Positions 26,434 to 35,407 of a DNA stretch of 64,000 bases are shown piece after piece (within the stretch, counting starts at the first letter, position 1; every line of letters begins with the position of its first letter). Origin of the DNA: Paenibacillus bouchesdurhonensis (GTDB taxonomy: Bacteria; Bacillota; Bacilli; Paenibacillales; Paenibacillaceae); assembly GCF_900155685.1 (NCBI RefSeq), contig NZ_LT732548.1, positions 2,872,294 through 2,936,293 on the forward strand. The letters run 5' to 3'. The position numbers were made by a program, and so were the translations under genes. The notes beneath the pieces are model-generated. The model searched no databases and was not told the DNA's origin. It worked only from the letters and a program-made list of their open reading frames with translations.

Positions 26434-27360
26434 TTGAAAACGATTTTGCAAACTTGTGATTTAACGAAAAAATATAAAGATGCAACAGTAGTGAACGGAG
26501 TTAATATTCATATTGAGAAAGGTGAGGTTTACGGTTTCATTGGTCAAAATGGCGCTGGAAAGACAACATCCATTCGTTTAATCCTGAATTTGTTAAATCC
26601 GACAGGCGGCCATGTAGAGTTGTTTGGTGAAAAGGTTACAAACCAAAATATTTACAAACACTTGAAAAAAATAGGCTCTATTATTGAAATTCCGGGTTTC
26701 TACTCCAATCTATCCGGACAAGAAAACCTGGAAATCCATCGAGTTCTTATGAATGTGAAGGACAAGGCGGAGATCAACCGTGTGCTGGAGCTAGTGAATT
26801 TAAAAGATGAAAAAAATAAAAAAGTAAAGAATTATTCGCTAGGTATGAAGCAGAGATTAGGTATTGCTAGAGCTATGCTGCATGACCCTGATTTTTTAAT
26901 CCTAGACGAGCCTACGAATGGATTGGATCCAAAAGGGATTGTAGAGGTCAGAGATTTAATTGTTGAGATAGCGAAAAACCATGGTAAAACGATTTTTGTA
27001 TCATCGCATATCTTGGCGGAAGTAGAGAAAATGGTGAGTAAAATAGGAATTTTGCATCGAGGAAGATTGTTGGAGGAAATTGATAAGCAAGAGTTTCAAA
27101 ATAAAAGCAAGAAACAGTCCATATATAAAGTCAGTGATGTCAATGAATCGATGAAACTTATACAGAAACAGTTTAATATCAATCAAATGACGGTAGATGG
27201 TGATATGCTCATTGTTAAGAATTCGGACGAACATATGAACGGATTAATTACGAAGCTATTGGTCGAAAACAATATCACAGTTAAGGAAAGTAAAGTTGTT
27301 ACGCCTTCTCTCGAGGAGTTTTTTATTAAGCTAACGGAAGAGAGTGGGGAAGCGATATGA
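26434..27360 (+). CDS. ABC transporter ATP-binding protein
   Basis: A 308-residue ATPase of the BcrA/drug-exporter type. Walker A is GQNGAGKTT (about residues 37-45), the signature is YSLGMKQRLGIARAM, Walker B is FLILDEPTNGLDP, and the switch His is in VSSHILAEVEK. The last 90 residues form a regulatory domain common in antibiotic exporters. TTG at 26434 has GGAGGTG 6 bases upstream; another in-frame TTG at 26419 lacks a ribosome binding site. It overlaps the permease gene by ATGA. Together with the two permeases it probably exports the polyketide and gives self-resistance. Confidence 0.92.
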   Translation: MKTILQTCDLTKKYKDATVVNGVNIHIEKGEVYGFIGQNGAGKTTSIRLILNLLNPTGGHVELFGEKVTNQNIYKHLKKIGSIIEIPGFYSNLSGQENLEIHRVLMNVKDKAEINRVLELVNLKDEKNKKVKNYSLGMKQRLGIARAMLHDPDFLILDEPTNGLDPKGIVEVRDLIVEIAKNHGKTIFVSSHILAEVEKMVSKIGILHRGRLLEEIDKQEFQNKSKKQSIYKVSDVNESMKLIQKQFNINQMTVDGDMLIVKNSDEHMNGLITKLLVENNITVKESKVVTPSLEEFFIKLTEESGEAI

Positions 27361-28070
27361 GCAAACTTGTCTATCTAGAATTTTTGAAGCTTAAGAGATC
27401 CTATATTAACATATTTCTCTTCTTATCCATGTTTCTCCCTATATTATTCATTGTAATTCAGTATTTCCTCTCGCAAAATGAGGAAACGTTTTTTCTCACC
27501 ATTACGAATAACACCAGCACGATATCCATTAGTATTTTCTCCATTATTATGATTTTGGCCAGCTATATTATGGCAAGGGAATATAAGGAGAATATGTTCA
27601 GCTATTTGTTCATTACACCCAATTCTAGAACCAAAGTATTAATAAGCAAGTTACTGCTCTTATTCATCGTGATTTTACTGTTGGAACTGATTACTTTTGT
27701 CACGCTAATCATTATTCATATGTTTGTTGGAGAGTTCACGATGGAGAAGGCCGGCATGCTGCTTGAAGCATGGATACTCAGTTCATTGATGTTTTTTTTA
27801 CTAACGCCTCTTGTCGTATATATTGTATTGCTTAGGCGAGGGTTTGTTTCTTCTTTACTAATCTTGTTAGCGGGCTTTATTTTCACGTACCCTTTTATTT
27901 ACAAAGAGTATTATTATTTTCTTCCGCATCTAATTCCTTTGGTAACCGTTTCGGATCACTTAGGTGCCGATGTGAACGCTGCAAACGGTTGGATGACGAT
28001 GGCTATCATGCTAGGGGTGTTCTTTTTATTTACTTTCCTATCCATCAAAAAAATCAACAGGAAGGATTGA
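27357..28070 (+). CDS. ABC-2 type transporter permease 1
   Basis: A 237-residue integral membrane protein with six hydrophobic segments (near residues 17-38, 55-75, 98-122, 138-160, 165-185 and 208-230). It has the features of BcrB-type permeases: MSKLVYLEFLKLKRS at the start and the YIMAREYKENMFSYLF coupling helix after segment 2. The ATG overlaps the ATPase stop codon, so translation is coupled. Confidence 0.85.
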   Translation: MSKLVYLEFLKLKRSYINIFLFLSMFLPILFIVIQYFLSQNEETFFLTITNNTSTISISIFSIIMILASYIMAREYKENMFSYLFITPNSRTKVLISKLLLLFIVILLLELITFVTLIIIHMFVGEFTMEKAGMLLEAWILSSLMFFLLTPLVVYIVLLRRGFVSSLLILLAGFIFTYPFIYKEYYYFLPHLIPLVTVSDHLGADVNAANGWMTMAIMLGVFFLFTFLSIKKINRKD

Positions 28071-28133
28071 TATCCAATAAGAAGGCTGATTTATATAGAA
28101 TTTAAAAAGCTCCTATCCTCTAAAATACTTTGG

Positions 28134-28811
28134 ATGATTGTGGTTGGTGCAGTTATGCCAGGCATTATTGCTTCTTTGACTTTATTGGATCAGGAACATT
28201 TGAAATGGGATGAATTCCATCATGTAGCGCTTTTTATATTTAACATTCAATCTATTTTAACGTTTTCGGCATTTGCCAGCTATATTTGGGCAAGGGAGTA
28301 TGAGGAAAATATGATGGAAGAACTCTTATGTTATCCATTTCCCAAATATAAGTTATTTCTTTCAAAACTGTTTATACTGCTTCCAGTCATTGCATGTACT
28401 TCTCTCTTGTTTGTGTTCAATAGCGGTGTTATGGCAAGGTTCCTAACCGAAGGAGGCATACCTGCAGAATTGCTTGTGGAGTATTTGCTCATCATTGGCC
28501 TTATGATACTTATGCATTTTATGCTTATGCCCTTCATGCTTTTGGTTTCGATAGTCTCAAAACAGGCCGTAACCGGTATCGTCATTGGGGTGGTATTTAT
28601 GCTGGTATGTACGATTTTTTACAATACATCTTTTATTCAATACATCCCTTTTATTATTCCTATGGTACTGACTGACCATCTGTTGGGCTTTGATAAACTT
28701 ATTTTGTCAGGGTATAGGGCTCCCACGGTGATCTTATTATCCACCTTTGTTGCTTCGTTAGTTGGATGTTTATGGCTTTTGAAAAATAGTATTCTTTTTG
28801 ACAAGAACTAA
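28134..28811 (+). CDS. ABC-2 type transporter permease 2 (start uncertain)
   Basis: At least 225 residues with six hydrophobic segments and the same coupling helix as its neighbour (YIWAREYEENMMEELL). The ATG at 28134 is the first standard start, but it has no ribosome binding site and falls inside the first membrane segment. In the same frame back to 28071 the sequence reads RRLIYIEFKKLLSSKILW, which matches the N-terminus of permease 1. The real start is therefore probably upstream at a rare codon (ATA 28077, CTG 28086 or ATT 28089), or a base is wrong in the assembly. Confidence 0.75.
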   Translation: MIVVGAVMPGIIASLTLLDQEHLKWDEFHHVALFIFNIQSILTFSAFASYIWAREYEENMMEELLCYPFPKYKLFLSKLFILLPVIACTSLLFVFNSGVMARFLTEGGIPAELLVEYLLIIGLMILMHFMLMPFMLLVSIVSKQAVTGIVIGVVFMLVCTIFYNTSFIQYIPFIIPMVLTDHLLGFDKLILSGYRAPTVILLSTFVASLVGCLWLLKNSILFDKN

Positions 28812-28866
28812 GGAATTGAAGCCCGTTTAATGTAATCAGATTATAATTCAATTCAATAAGGAGATC

Positions 28867-30807
28867 ATGATGGGGAGTATATCTGGAATCCTAAGTTATC
28901 GTATGACTAAAGCAGAGAAAGAGTCTTCGATCCGGTCTATGATGCAGCATCTTCACCACCGGGGGCCGGATGCGGAAGGATGCTACGTCGATTCACTTGT
29001 AGCGCTGGGTTCCACCCGATTAAAAATTATTGGTCTTTCCAATGGAAATCAGCCGATCTACAATGAGAGCAAAGATTTGGTAATGGTATGCAATGGTGTG
29101 ATTTTTAACTACCAGGAACTGAGGGAGCGACTAAGGTCAATAGGACATTTGTTTGCAACTGAAACCGATGTTGAAGTTCTGCTTCATTTATATGAGGAAT
29201 ATCAAAACGATTTTCTGTCATATGTCAATGGACAATTTGCTTTCGCGATCTACAATATCCTCACCGGAGAAATCATTCTAGGCAGAGACCGGACGGGCAA
29301 TTGTCCACTTTTCTATCACCAGACGGATGACAGCTTTTACTTTGCGTCTGAAATGAGAGCGCTTCCTGAACAGATGATTCAGAGATCCCTCTCCATTGAT
29401 TCGCTATACGAATCGATATGCTTGTGGAGCGTACCGCCACCGAATACACTGTTCAATCAAATTTATCAAGTCGTTCCCGGTGAAATGCTGCGAGTCAAGC
29501 TGAATGCGAATGAGAAGTTGACCGTGGAACGACAACGTTATTGGAGTCTTATGTTTACACCCACCTTCGAAGGCGACTTTGAAGAGGCTGTTCAAGAGCT
29601 GCGCTGCACGATGCTGGAGAGCGTGCAGCGAGCGCTGACGGCCGATGTGCCGGTCGGATTGTATTTGAGCGGTGGTGTGGATTCGTCCATTTTGGCATGC
29701 ATTATTGCCAAACAGCTTGGGAAGCAAATCGACACCTTTTCTATTCAATTTGAAGATGATAGCCTAAACGAATCCCATTACCAGGATATGATCGTCAACG
29801 AGATCGGCAGCTATCATCACACCATTCTTTGTCGGAACGGTGATATTGCCCGCTATTATCCGGAAGCAGTGAAACGTGCTGAGACTGTACTTTTCCGATG
29901 TGCTCCAGTTCCGTTATATATGCTGTCACAATCTGTTCAAGATTCCAACTTTAAGGCGATACTTAGTGGAGAAGGAGCAGATGAAATGTTTTGGGGCTAC
30001 GATACCTTTCGAGAGCTAGCGATCCGTAAATTTTGGAACAAGGCTCCTGATTCTCAAATGAGACCGCAATTATTTAAAAAAATATTTCCTTATTACAATC
30101 AGTTTCGAGATCCGAGGTATTTTCAATTTATTAAAGCATTTTATAAGAAGGATCTCACGAAGACCGAGCATCCGTTTTATTCCCATCTGCCGCGTTGGAA
30201 GACTAATCAAGCTTTAACCTCTTATCTTTCAAGAGAACGAATGGACGAATTGTCCATCAGTTCCTTTGGTGAACGTTTGGAGAGCAATTTGCCTGATTCT
30301 TATTTTTCTTGGAATCACACAGAACAAGCGCAGCAGCTTGAACTAATTACTTTATTGAACGGATATCTTCTCTCTTCACAAGGCGATCGGATGCTGATGA
30401 GTCATAGCGTTGAAGGAAGGTTCCCTTTTCTGGATACGGAGTTGGTTAAGCTCGCCAGCGCTCTACAGCCCAAATGGAAATTGAATGGATTGAGCGATAA
30501 GTACATATTGAGAGAGGCTTTTAAAGAGATTATTCCCCATGATATTTATAAACGTAGCAAGTTTGCTTATCGTGCTCCTGATTTCAAGAGTTTCTATCAA
30601 AATGACCGCGTCGAGGATTACATTTCGGAAATGATGAGTGAAGAATACACTCGTACGGTAGGAATGTTCGATCCAGTAAAGGTAAAGCTGCTTCATGAGA
30701 AAGGGATGCGAAAGGATTTTCGTAATATCACGAATGCGGACAACATGGCGATTAACATCATTATATCAACTCATTTGTTGCATCATTATTTTATTAAAGT
30801 CTCCTAG
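28867..30807 (+). CDS. Asparagine-synthetase-like amidotransferase lacking the glutaminase cysteine
   Basis: A 646-residue AsnB homologue. The N-terminal class II glutaminase fold is there (LHHRGPDAEG, then VMVCNGVIFNYQELR, then FAFAIYN), and the ATP pyrophosphatase motif SGGVDSS is at about residues 268-274, with GEGADEMFWGY after it. The expected MCG start, whose Cys2 is the nucleophile that hydrolyses glutamine, is MMGS here; using the second ATG (28870), which has better spacing from AAGGAG, gives MGS. Either way the cysteine is missing, so it must use free ammonia or make a different adenylated product. In PKS clusters such enzymes often make terminal amides. Its substrate here is unknown. 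Confidence 0.85.
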   Translation: MMGSISGILSYRMTKAEKESSIRSMMQHLHHRGPDAEGCYVDSLVALGSTRLKIIGLSNGNQPIYNESKDLVMVCNGVIFNYQELRERLRSIGHLFATETDVEVLLHLYEEYQNDFLSYVNGQFAFAIYNILTGEIILGRDRTGNCPLFYHQTDDSFYFASEMRALPEQMIQRSLSIDSLYESICLWSVPPPNTLFNQIYQVVPGEMLRVKLNANEKLTVERQRYWSLMFTPTFEGDFEEAVQELRCTMLESVQRALTADVPVGLYLSGGVDSSILACIIAKQLGKQIDTFSIQFEDDSLNESHYQDMIVNEIGSYHHTILCRNGDIARYYPEAVKRAETVLFRCAPVPLYMLSQSVQDSNFKAILSGEGADEMFWGYDTFRELAIRKFWNKAPDSQMRPQLFKKIFPYYNQFRDPRYFQFIKAFYKKDLTKTEHPFYSHLPRWKTNQALTSYLSRERMDELSISSFGERLESNLPDSYFSWNHTEQAQQLELITLLNGYLLSSQGDRMLMSHSVEGRFPFLDTELVKLASALQPKWKLNGLSDKYILREAFKEIIPHDIYKRSKFAYRAPDFKSFYQNDRVEDYISEMMSEEYTRTVGMFDPVKVKLLHEKGMRKDFRNITNADNMAINIIISTHLLHHYFIKVS

Positions 30808-30818
30808 GAGGGATTAGG

Positions 30819-31748
30819 TTGGGTAAAGATCAATTAACTGAAAAAGTGTTTCAAATGTATCAGGAGTACCCGTTCCCCGGAGATGTTCAATATCAGACGG
30901 AGTACTTGTTTCCTTTAATGCGATTTTTTGCTGAAAAGGCGGGGCCAGGCAAGCGCAGCATCTTGGAGCAGGCCAGAGTTATTGAGATAGGATGCGGTAC
31001 AGGAAATACTTTAGTTGGTTTAGCGGAGAAGTACCCATCTGCTAATTTCACCGGTATTGATATGACGGTCAATTCGTTGAACATCGCTCAAAAAAAAGCA
31101 GAAGATAAAGGTTTAACCAATATTCGGTTTATGGAAAAAGATATATTGAACTTGGATCTTGAGGAACAGTTTGATGTAGTTATGTGCATAGGGGTTCTTC
31201 ACCACTTAGCTGATATGGAAAAGGGACTGGAGAATATCGCCAATTTGATGCATGAAGACAGTTATCTAATTCTATGGTTGTACGGGAAACATGGTAGATA
31301 TCGTTTAAACTTGAATCAACAAATGCTTGCGGTTCTTCTGAAAAATGTTGAGAGCCTGAGTGAGCAGGTTGCAATCACCAAAGAAGTTCTTGAGAAGGCA
31401 AATGACGGTCTCATGTCTTGCCATTTCAATGTTCCAAATTCAAAAATGGAAGACGATTGGGAGGAATCCTTACAGTTTGTTATTCAAGAAGAAAGCTGGC
31501 TCGTCGATCAATTTCTGCACTACAATGAGAAAGTGGTAGACATGATGGAGATTGTGGAACTCGGGAATAAATGCGGATTACAGCTAAGCAAATGGATAGG
31601 CGTATCCGAAGATATTGCCGATTACATACCATCCGAAGAAGTAATAAGACAGTTTGCTGTTTTAGAAGAGGATGACCAAAGGTTTGTGCTTGATCGGCTG
31701 TTGAAGCCGAATTATTACACTGTTGCCTTGCAGAAAAAAGGTACATAA
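30819..31748 (+). CDS. SAM-dependent methyltransferase, class I
   Basis: A 309-residue stand-alone methyltransferase. The SAM-binding motif I is VIEIGCGTGNTL at about residue 55, motif II is FTGIDMT, and DVVMCIGVLHHLADMEKGL follows as in small-molecule methyltransferases. A 150-residue C-terminal helical extension may hold the substrate. The start is TTG at 30819, about 6 bases after AGGAGGG and 11 bases after the previous stop codon. It probably methylates O, N or S on the polyketide; given the sulfur-related domain in PKS3, S-methylation is one option. The acceptor cannot be read from sequence. Confidence 0.85.
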   Translation: MGKDQLTEKVFQMYQEYPFPGDVQYQTEYLFPLMRFFAEKAGPGKRSILEQARVIEIGCGTGNTLVGLAEKYPSANFTGIDMTVNSLNIAQKKAEDKGLTNIRFMEKDILNLDLEEQFDVVMCIGVLHHLADMEKGLENIANLMHEDSYLILWLYGKHGRYRLNLNQQMLAVLLKNVESLSEQVAITKEVLEKANDGLMSCHFNVPNSKMEDDWEESLQFVIQEESWLVDQFLHYNEKVVDMMEIVELGNKCGLQLSKWIGVSEDIADYIPSEEVIRQFAVLEEDDQRFVLDRLLKPNYYTVALQKKGT

Positions 31749-31774
31749 AACAACCCAATTGGAGGAGATTCATT

Positions 31775-32029
31775 GTGGAAGAAGTAAAAACTACGATTAT
31801 AGATTTTATAGCGAGCAACTTTATCGTCAACCTGGAACAGCTAGAAGAAAATGATTCTTTGGTAGATAGAGGAATCGTAGATTCAACTGGCATTATTAGT
31901 ATCGTATCCTTCATTGAGGATACATATGAATTTCAAATTAAAGATCATGAAATTACGATTGAAAACTTTGGAAGCATTCATTCGATTGTGCAATTTGTTC
32001 AAACACGTATTGAGAAAACATCAGCCTAG
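31775..32029 (+). CDS. Free-standing acyl carrier protein
   Basis: An 84-residue carrier protein with the phosphopantetheine serine at S37 in DRGIVDSTG. Helix 2 (TGIISIVSFIEDTYEFQI) and helix 4 (SIHSIVQFVQTRI) are in place. The start is GTG at 31775 with TTGGAGGAG upstream. The motif is of the D-aspartate-like/amino-acyl carrier kind (VDS-T) rather than the GLDSL of the PKS domains, so it may carry a special starter or extender, perhaps with the asparagine-synthetase homologue. Confidence 0.88.
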   Translation: MEEVKTTIIDFIASNFIVNLEQLEENDSLVDRGIVDSTGIISIVSFIEDTYEFQIKDHEITIENFGSIHSIVQFVQTRIEKTSA

Positions 32030-32068
32030 GTACTGGATTCGAATCAATATAAAGCAGAGGGAGCTTTT

Positions 32069-35000
32069 ATGCCATTCACTCATTCTTCAAAACCCGTTGT
32101 ATTTTTGTTTTCCGGTCATGGAACTCAATATTATCAAATGGGTATTGACTTCTATACACGACATGCTGTTTTTAAGCAATGGATGGATACTCAGGATGAA
32201 ATTATCCAACGAATAGGCGGTTACTCAGTATTGGAGCAACTGTTTAATCCAGCGAATAAAAAGAGTGATCATTTTGATGCAATCAGATATACGCATACCT
32301 CTTTGTTTATGGTGCAATATGCGTTGGCGCGACTATTAATGCAAGATGGTATTCAACCTGATTTAGTGGCTGGAACAAGTCTGGGAGAGTACGTGGCTCT
32401 TACTGTGGGGGGGGCAATCCCGCTTGAAGATATGCTTCAGATGCTAGTAGATCAATCGGATTGGCTATTATCATGTGAAGCGGATGGCGGAATGATGACC
32501 GTGCTGGATGACTACGAAACGAGGATTCAGGATTCCATCATTGTTGGCAATGCTGAGTTGGCAGCAATTAACGATCCCAGGAATTTCGTTTTGGCAGGGG
32601 AGCAAGATGCTTTAAAGCGAATCGAAATTTCCTTGAAAGGCATCTGCCCTTGTTTTCGTCTTCCCGTAAAATACGCCTTTCATTCGTCATTTATGGATCA
32701 GTTTCAAGAAATACATAAGTCATATTTCCATCAGATAAAACTGTCAGCAACGCGAATTCCTTATTACTCCTGTGTATACGGCAAACAGTTGAAGGAGTTA
32801 TCTTCTGAATACTTATGGGAAGTAGTTCGCAAGCCGATTCAGTTTCTTGATACCCTTAGAGAGCTTGAATCGCGCGGGCCTCTATCTTATGTTGATTTAA
32901 GTCCGACAGGGACATTGAGTAATTTTGTGACCCACTCACTGGAGCGAGAATCGCTATCTGATGTGTTCCGGTTAATGAATCCTTATCAGGAGCGAGGAAA
33001 AGATTATTATGCGGACTTCCAAGCGAAAATACAAAAAACCAAAGCAGAAACAGGTAAGGTGGCGAAAAATATGAAAGCATTTGTATTTCCAGGACAAGGT
33101 TCTCAAAGGCTGGGAATGGGAAAGGATTTGTTTGACGAATTTAAGGATGTTACTGCACAAGCAGATGCTATTCTTGGCTATTCCATACGAGACCTTTGTT
33201 TAAATCAGGCCGACTTGTTGGATAAAACAGAATACACTCAACCAGCCATCTACGTGGTGAATGCCCTACATTACATGAGAATGATGAGAGAGCAGGATCC
33301 GCCTGCTATGCTGGCCGGACACAGTCTAGGAGAATACAATGCACTACAGGCTAGTGGGGTCATTAGCTTTGAAGACGGGTTAAGGCTAGTGATCAAACGT
33401 AGTCAGCTAATGGCGCAGACAAGTGGTGGAGGTATGGCCGCCGTTATCGGCCATACCTATCCTGAACTTCAACATATAATTGGAGAGCATGGTTTTTCAC
33501 TGGATATAGCCAATCATAATACACCTACCCAAATTGTAGTTGCCGGGCTGCAGGATCAACTGGAACAGCTTGGTAACATAATATTGGGCAGCGGAAAAGG
33601 GAGATATGTCCCCCTTCGGGTAAGCGGTCCTTTTCATTCTAAGTATATGAGCGGGGCGAGCCGGGCTTTCATGCCTTATCTGGAGAAGGCGACTTGGCGG
33701 ATACCCGAAATTCCGGTCATAGCGAACGTTACAGCCCAACCTTACGGTTACCATAATATTCATACTTTGTTAGCCGAACAAATTGATCATTCGATCCGAT
33801 GGACGGAAAGTATCCAATATATGCTGCGAGAAGGAATAACCTCGTTTATCGAGGTTGGCGACAGTATCATATTGTCAAGAATGATTCAGGAGATCAAGCA
33901 AGATGAAGTGAATCGGGCTCCGTCAGGGCAGCATGCGCAAGCGAGGGAAGAAGTCGCTGCATCGGCACCGACAAAAGAAGCGCCTAACGTTAATCCGCCT
34001 GTCGCAAAAAAAGGGGCAACCCAGCTATTAAACTTTTTTGACAGCAGCGAATTTTTGGACGATTATGGGGTCAAGTATCCATACGTTTGTGGAGGCATGC
34101 GCCACGGGGTCTCCTCGGTTTCTCTCGTTTTGCGTGCAGCCAAAGCTGGAATGATGGCTTATTTTGGGACGTCTGGATTATCGATAGATCGAATAAGTCA
34201 AGCGATAGACGCTCTTAAGCAAGGTACAAGCAGTGGATATGGCATGAACCTTACCCCCAATTATGTGGGTCAGAGCCTGAATGCTAGTCTGATTGATTTA
34301 TTTTTGCAAAAAGGGGTTTGTCATTTGGAGCTTTCTGGGTTTATTACGATGGATCCAGCCGTCATTAAGTATCGACTGAAGGGCTTGAAGCTAGGGGCTA
34401 ACGGCTCAGTCATATCAGAACATAAAATCATGGCTAAGCTGTCTCGCCCGGAAATTGCCGCGATGTACTTAAGTCCAGCTCCGCAGGCAATCGTAGATCA
34501 ATTGCTGGCAAGCGGAGAAATTACCGAGGAACAAGCCTTCCTGTCAAGGAAAATTGCTATAGCTGACGATATATGCATTCATGCGGATTCCGCGGGCATG
34601 ACAGATCGGGGAAGCTCATTTGTCATTTTTCCTTCGATCATGCGGATGGCAGAGCAGTATCAGTCCATGCACGGCTATGCAAAGCAAGTCAGACTGGGAA
34701 TCGGAGGAGGCATTGGCTGTCCAGATGCCGCAGCAGCAGCATTTCTGCTGGGAGCTAAATTTATTGTAACGGGATCCATCAATCAATGCACTGTTGAAGC
34801 AGGGACAAGCGATATCAGCAAGCAACTGCTCGCTTCCATTGGTGTGCAAGATACAGAGATCGCTCCGTCTGGGGAGATGTTCGAGCTTGGTGCTAAGGTG
34901 CAGGTTTTAAAGAAAGGTGTCTTTTTTCCAGCCCGGGCCAACCGACTGTATGAAGCTTATAAATTTTATCCATCATTAGATGATATAGATCCCGTTTGGA

Positions 35001-35362
35001 AAGGGCAGATTCAAAAGCAATATTTGGGACGGAGCTTTGAGGAGATCTATGAAACAATCGCTTCCGAAATGCCTGCTGAGGCAGAACAGGCGCAGAAGAA
35101 TCCTAAATATAAAATGGCACTCATTTTCCGTCAATATTTCCGTCTTTCTACACAGGCTGCTCTGGAAGGTAACCCGACACAAAAGGTAAATTACCAAATA
35201 CCCTGCGGCCCTTCGATGGGAGCCTTTAACCAATGGATAAACGGCACTCCACTTGAAGATTGGAGACTGCGGCACGTCGATGAAATCGGATTGAAAATAG
35301 TAGAGGAAGCCAAGTGGATGATGAATAAGCGGTTAGAAATGTTCTCGTTAAGTTCCAAATAG
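32069..35362 (+). CDS. Trans-acting AT-AT-ER protein of a trans-AT PKS
   Basis: A 1097-residue fusion. AT1 spans about residues 8-315, with the nucleophile S104 in GTSLGEY. AT2 spans about 336-620, with S419 in GHSLGEY and a typical FPGQGSQRLGMG start. A linker rich in Ala and Pro leads to a PfaD-type FMN enoylreductase at about 650-1090 (YVCGGMRHGVSSVSLV, then IGGGIGCPDAAAAAFLLGA, then SINQCTVEAGTS). AT2 should load malonyl units onto all modules. In related systems one AT-like domain is a proofreading acyl hydrolase (PedC type); AT1, the more divergent, is the candidate. The ER works in trans on chosen modules. The order AT-AT-ER is like MmpC of the mupirocin system. Confidence 0.92.
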   Translation: MPFTHSSKPVVFLFSGHGTQYYQMGIDFYTRHAVFKQWMDTQDEIIQRIGGYSVLEQLFNPANKKSDHFDAIRYTHTSLFMVQYALARLLMQDGIQPDLVAGTSLGEYVALTVGGAIPLEDMLQMLVDQSDWLLSCEADGGMMTVLDDYETRIQDSIIVGNAELAAINDPRNFVLAGEQDALKRIEISLKGICPCFRLPVKYAFHSSFMDQFQEIHKSYFHQIKLSATRIPYYSCVYGKQLKELSSEYLWEVVRKPIQFLDTLRELESRGPLSYVDLSPTGTLSNFVTHSLERESLSDVFRLMNPYQERGKDYYADFQAKIQKTKAETGKVAKNMKAFVFPGQGSQRLGMGKDLFDEFKDVTAQADAILGYSIRDLCLNQADLLDKTEYTQPAIYVVNALHYMRMMREQDPPAMLAGHSLGEYNALQASGVISFEDGLRLVIKRSQLMAQTSGGGMAAVIGHTYPELQHIIGEHGFSLDIANHNTPTQIVVAGLQDQLEQLGNIILGSGKGRYVPLRVSGPFHSKYMSGASRAFMPYLEKATWRIPEIPVIANVTAQPYGYHNIHTLLAEQIDHSIRWTESIQYMLREGITSFIEVGDSIILSRMIQEIKQDEVNRAPSGQHAQAREEVAASAPTKEAPNVNPPVAKKGATQLLNFFDSSEFLDDYGVKYPYVCGGMRHGVSSVSLVLRAAKAGMMAYFGTSGLSIDRISQAIDALKQGTSSGYGMNLTPNYVGQSLNASLIDLFLQKGVCHLELSGFITMDPAVIKYRLKGLKLGANGSVISEHKIMAKLSRPEIAAMYLSPAPQAIVDQLLASGEITEEQAFLSRKIAIADDICIHADSAGMTDRGSSFVIFPSIMRMAEQYQSMHGYAKQVRLGIGGGIGCPDAAAAAFLLGAKFIVTGSINQCTVEAGTSDISKQLLASIGVQDTEIAPSGEMFELGAKVQVLKKGVFFPARANRLYEAYKFYPSLDDIDPVWKGQIQKQYLGRSFEEIYETIASEMPAEAEQAQKNPKYKMALIFRQYFRLSTQAALEGNPTQKVNYQIPCGPSMGAFNQWINGTPLEDWRLRHVDEIGLKIVEEAKWMMNKRLEMFSLSSK

Positions 35363-35407
35363 CCGTACTCGCTACTAAGTTAAATCACTGATATAGGGAG
35401 ATTATAG

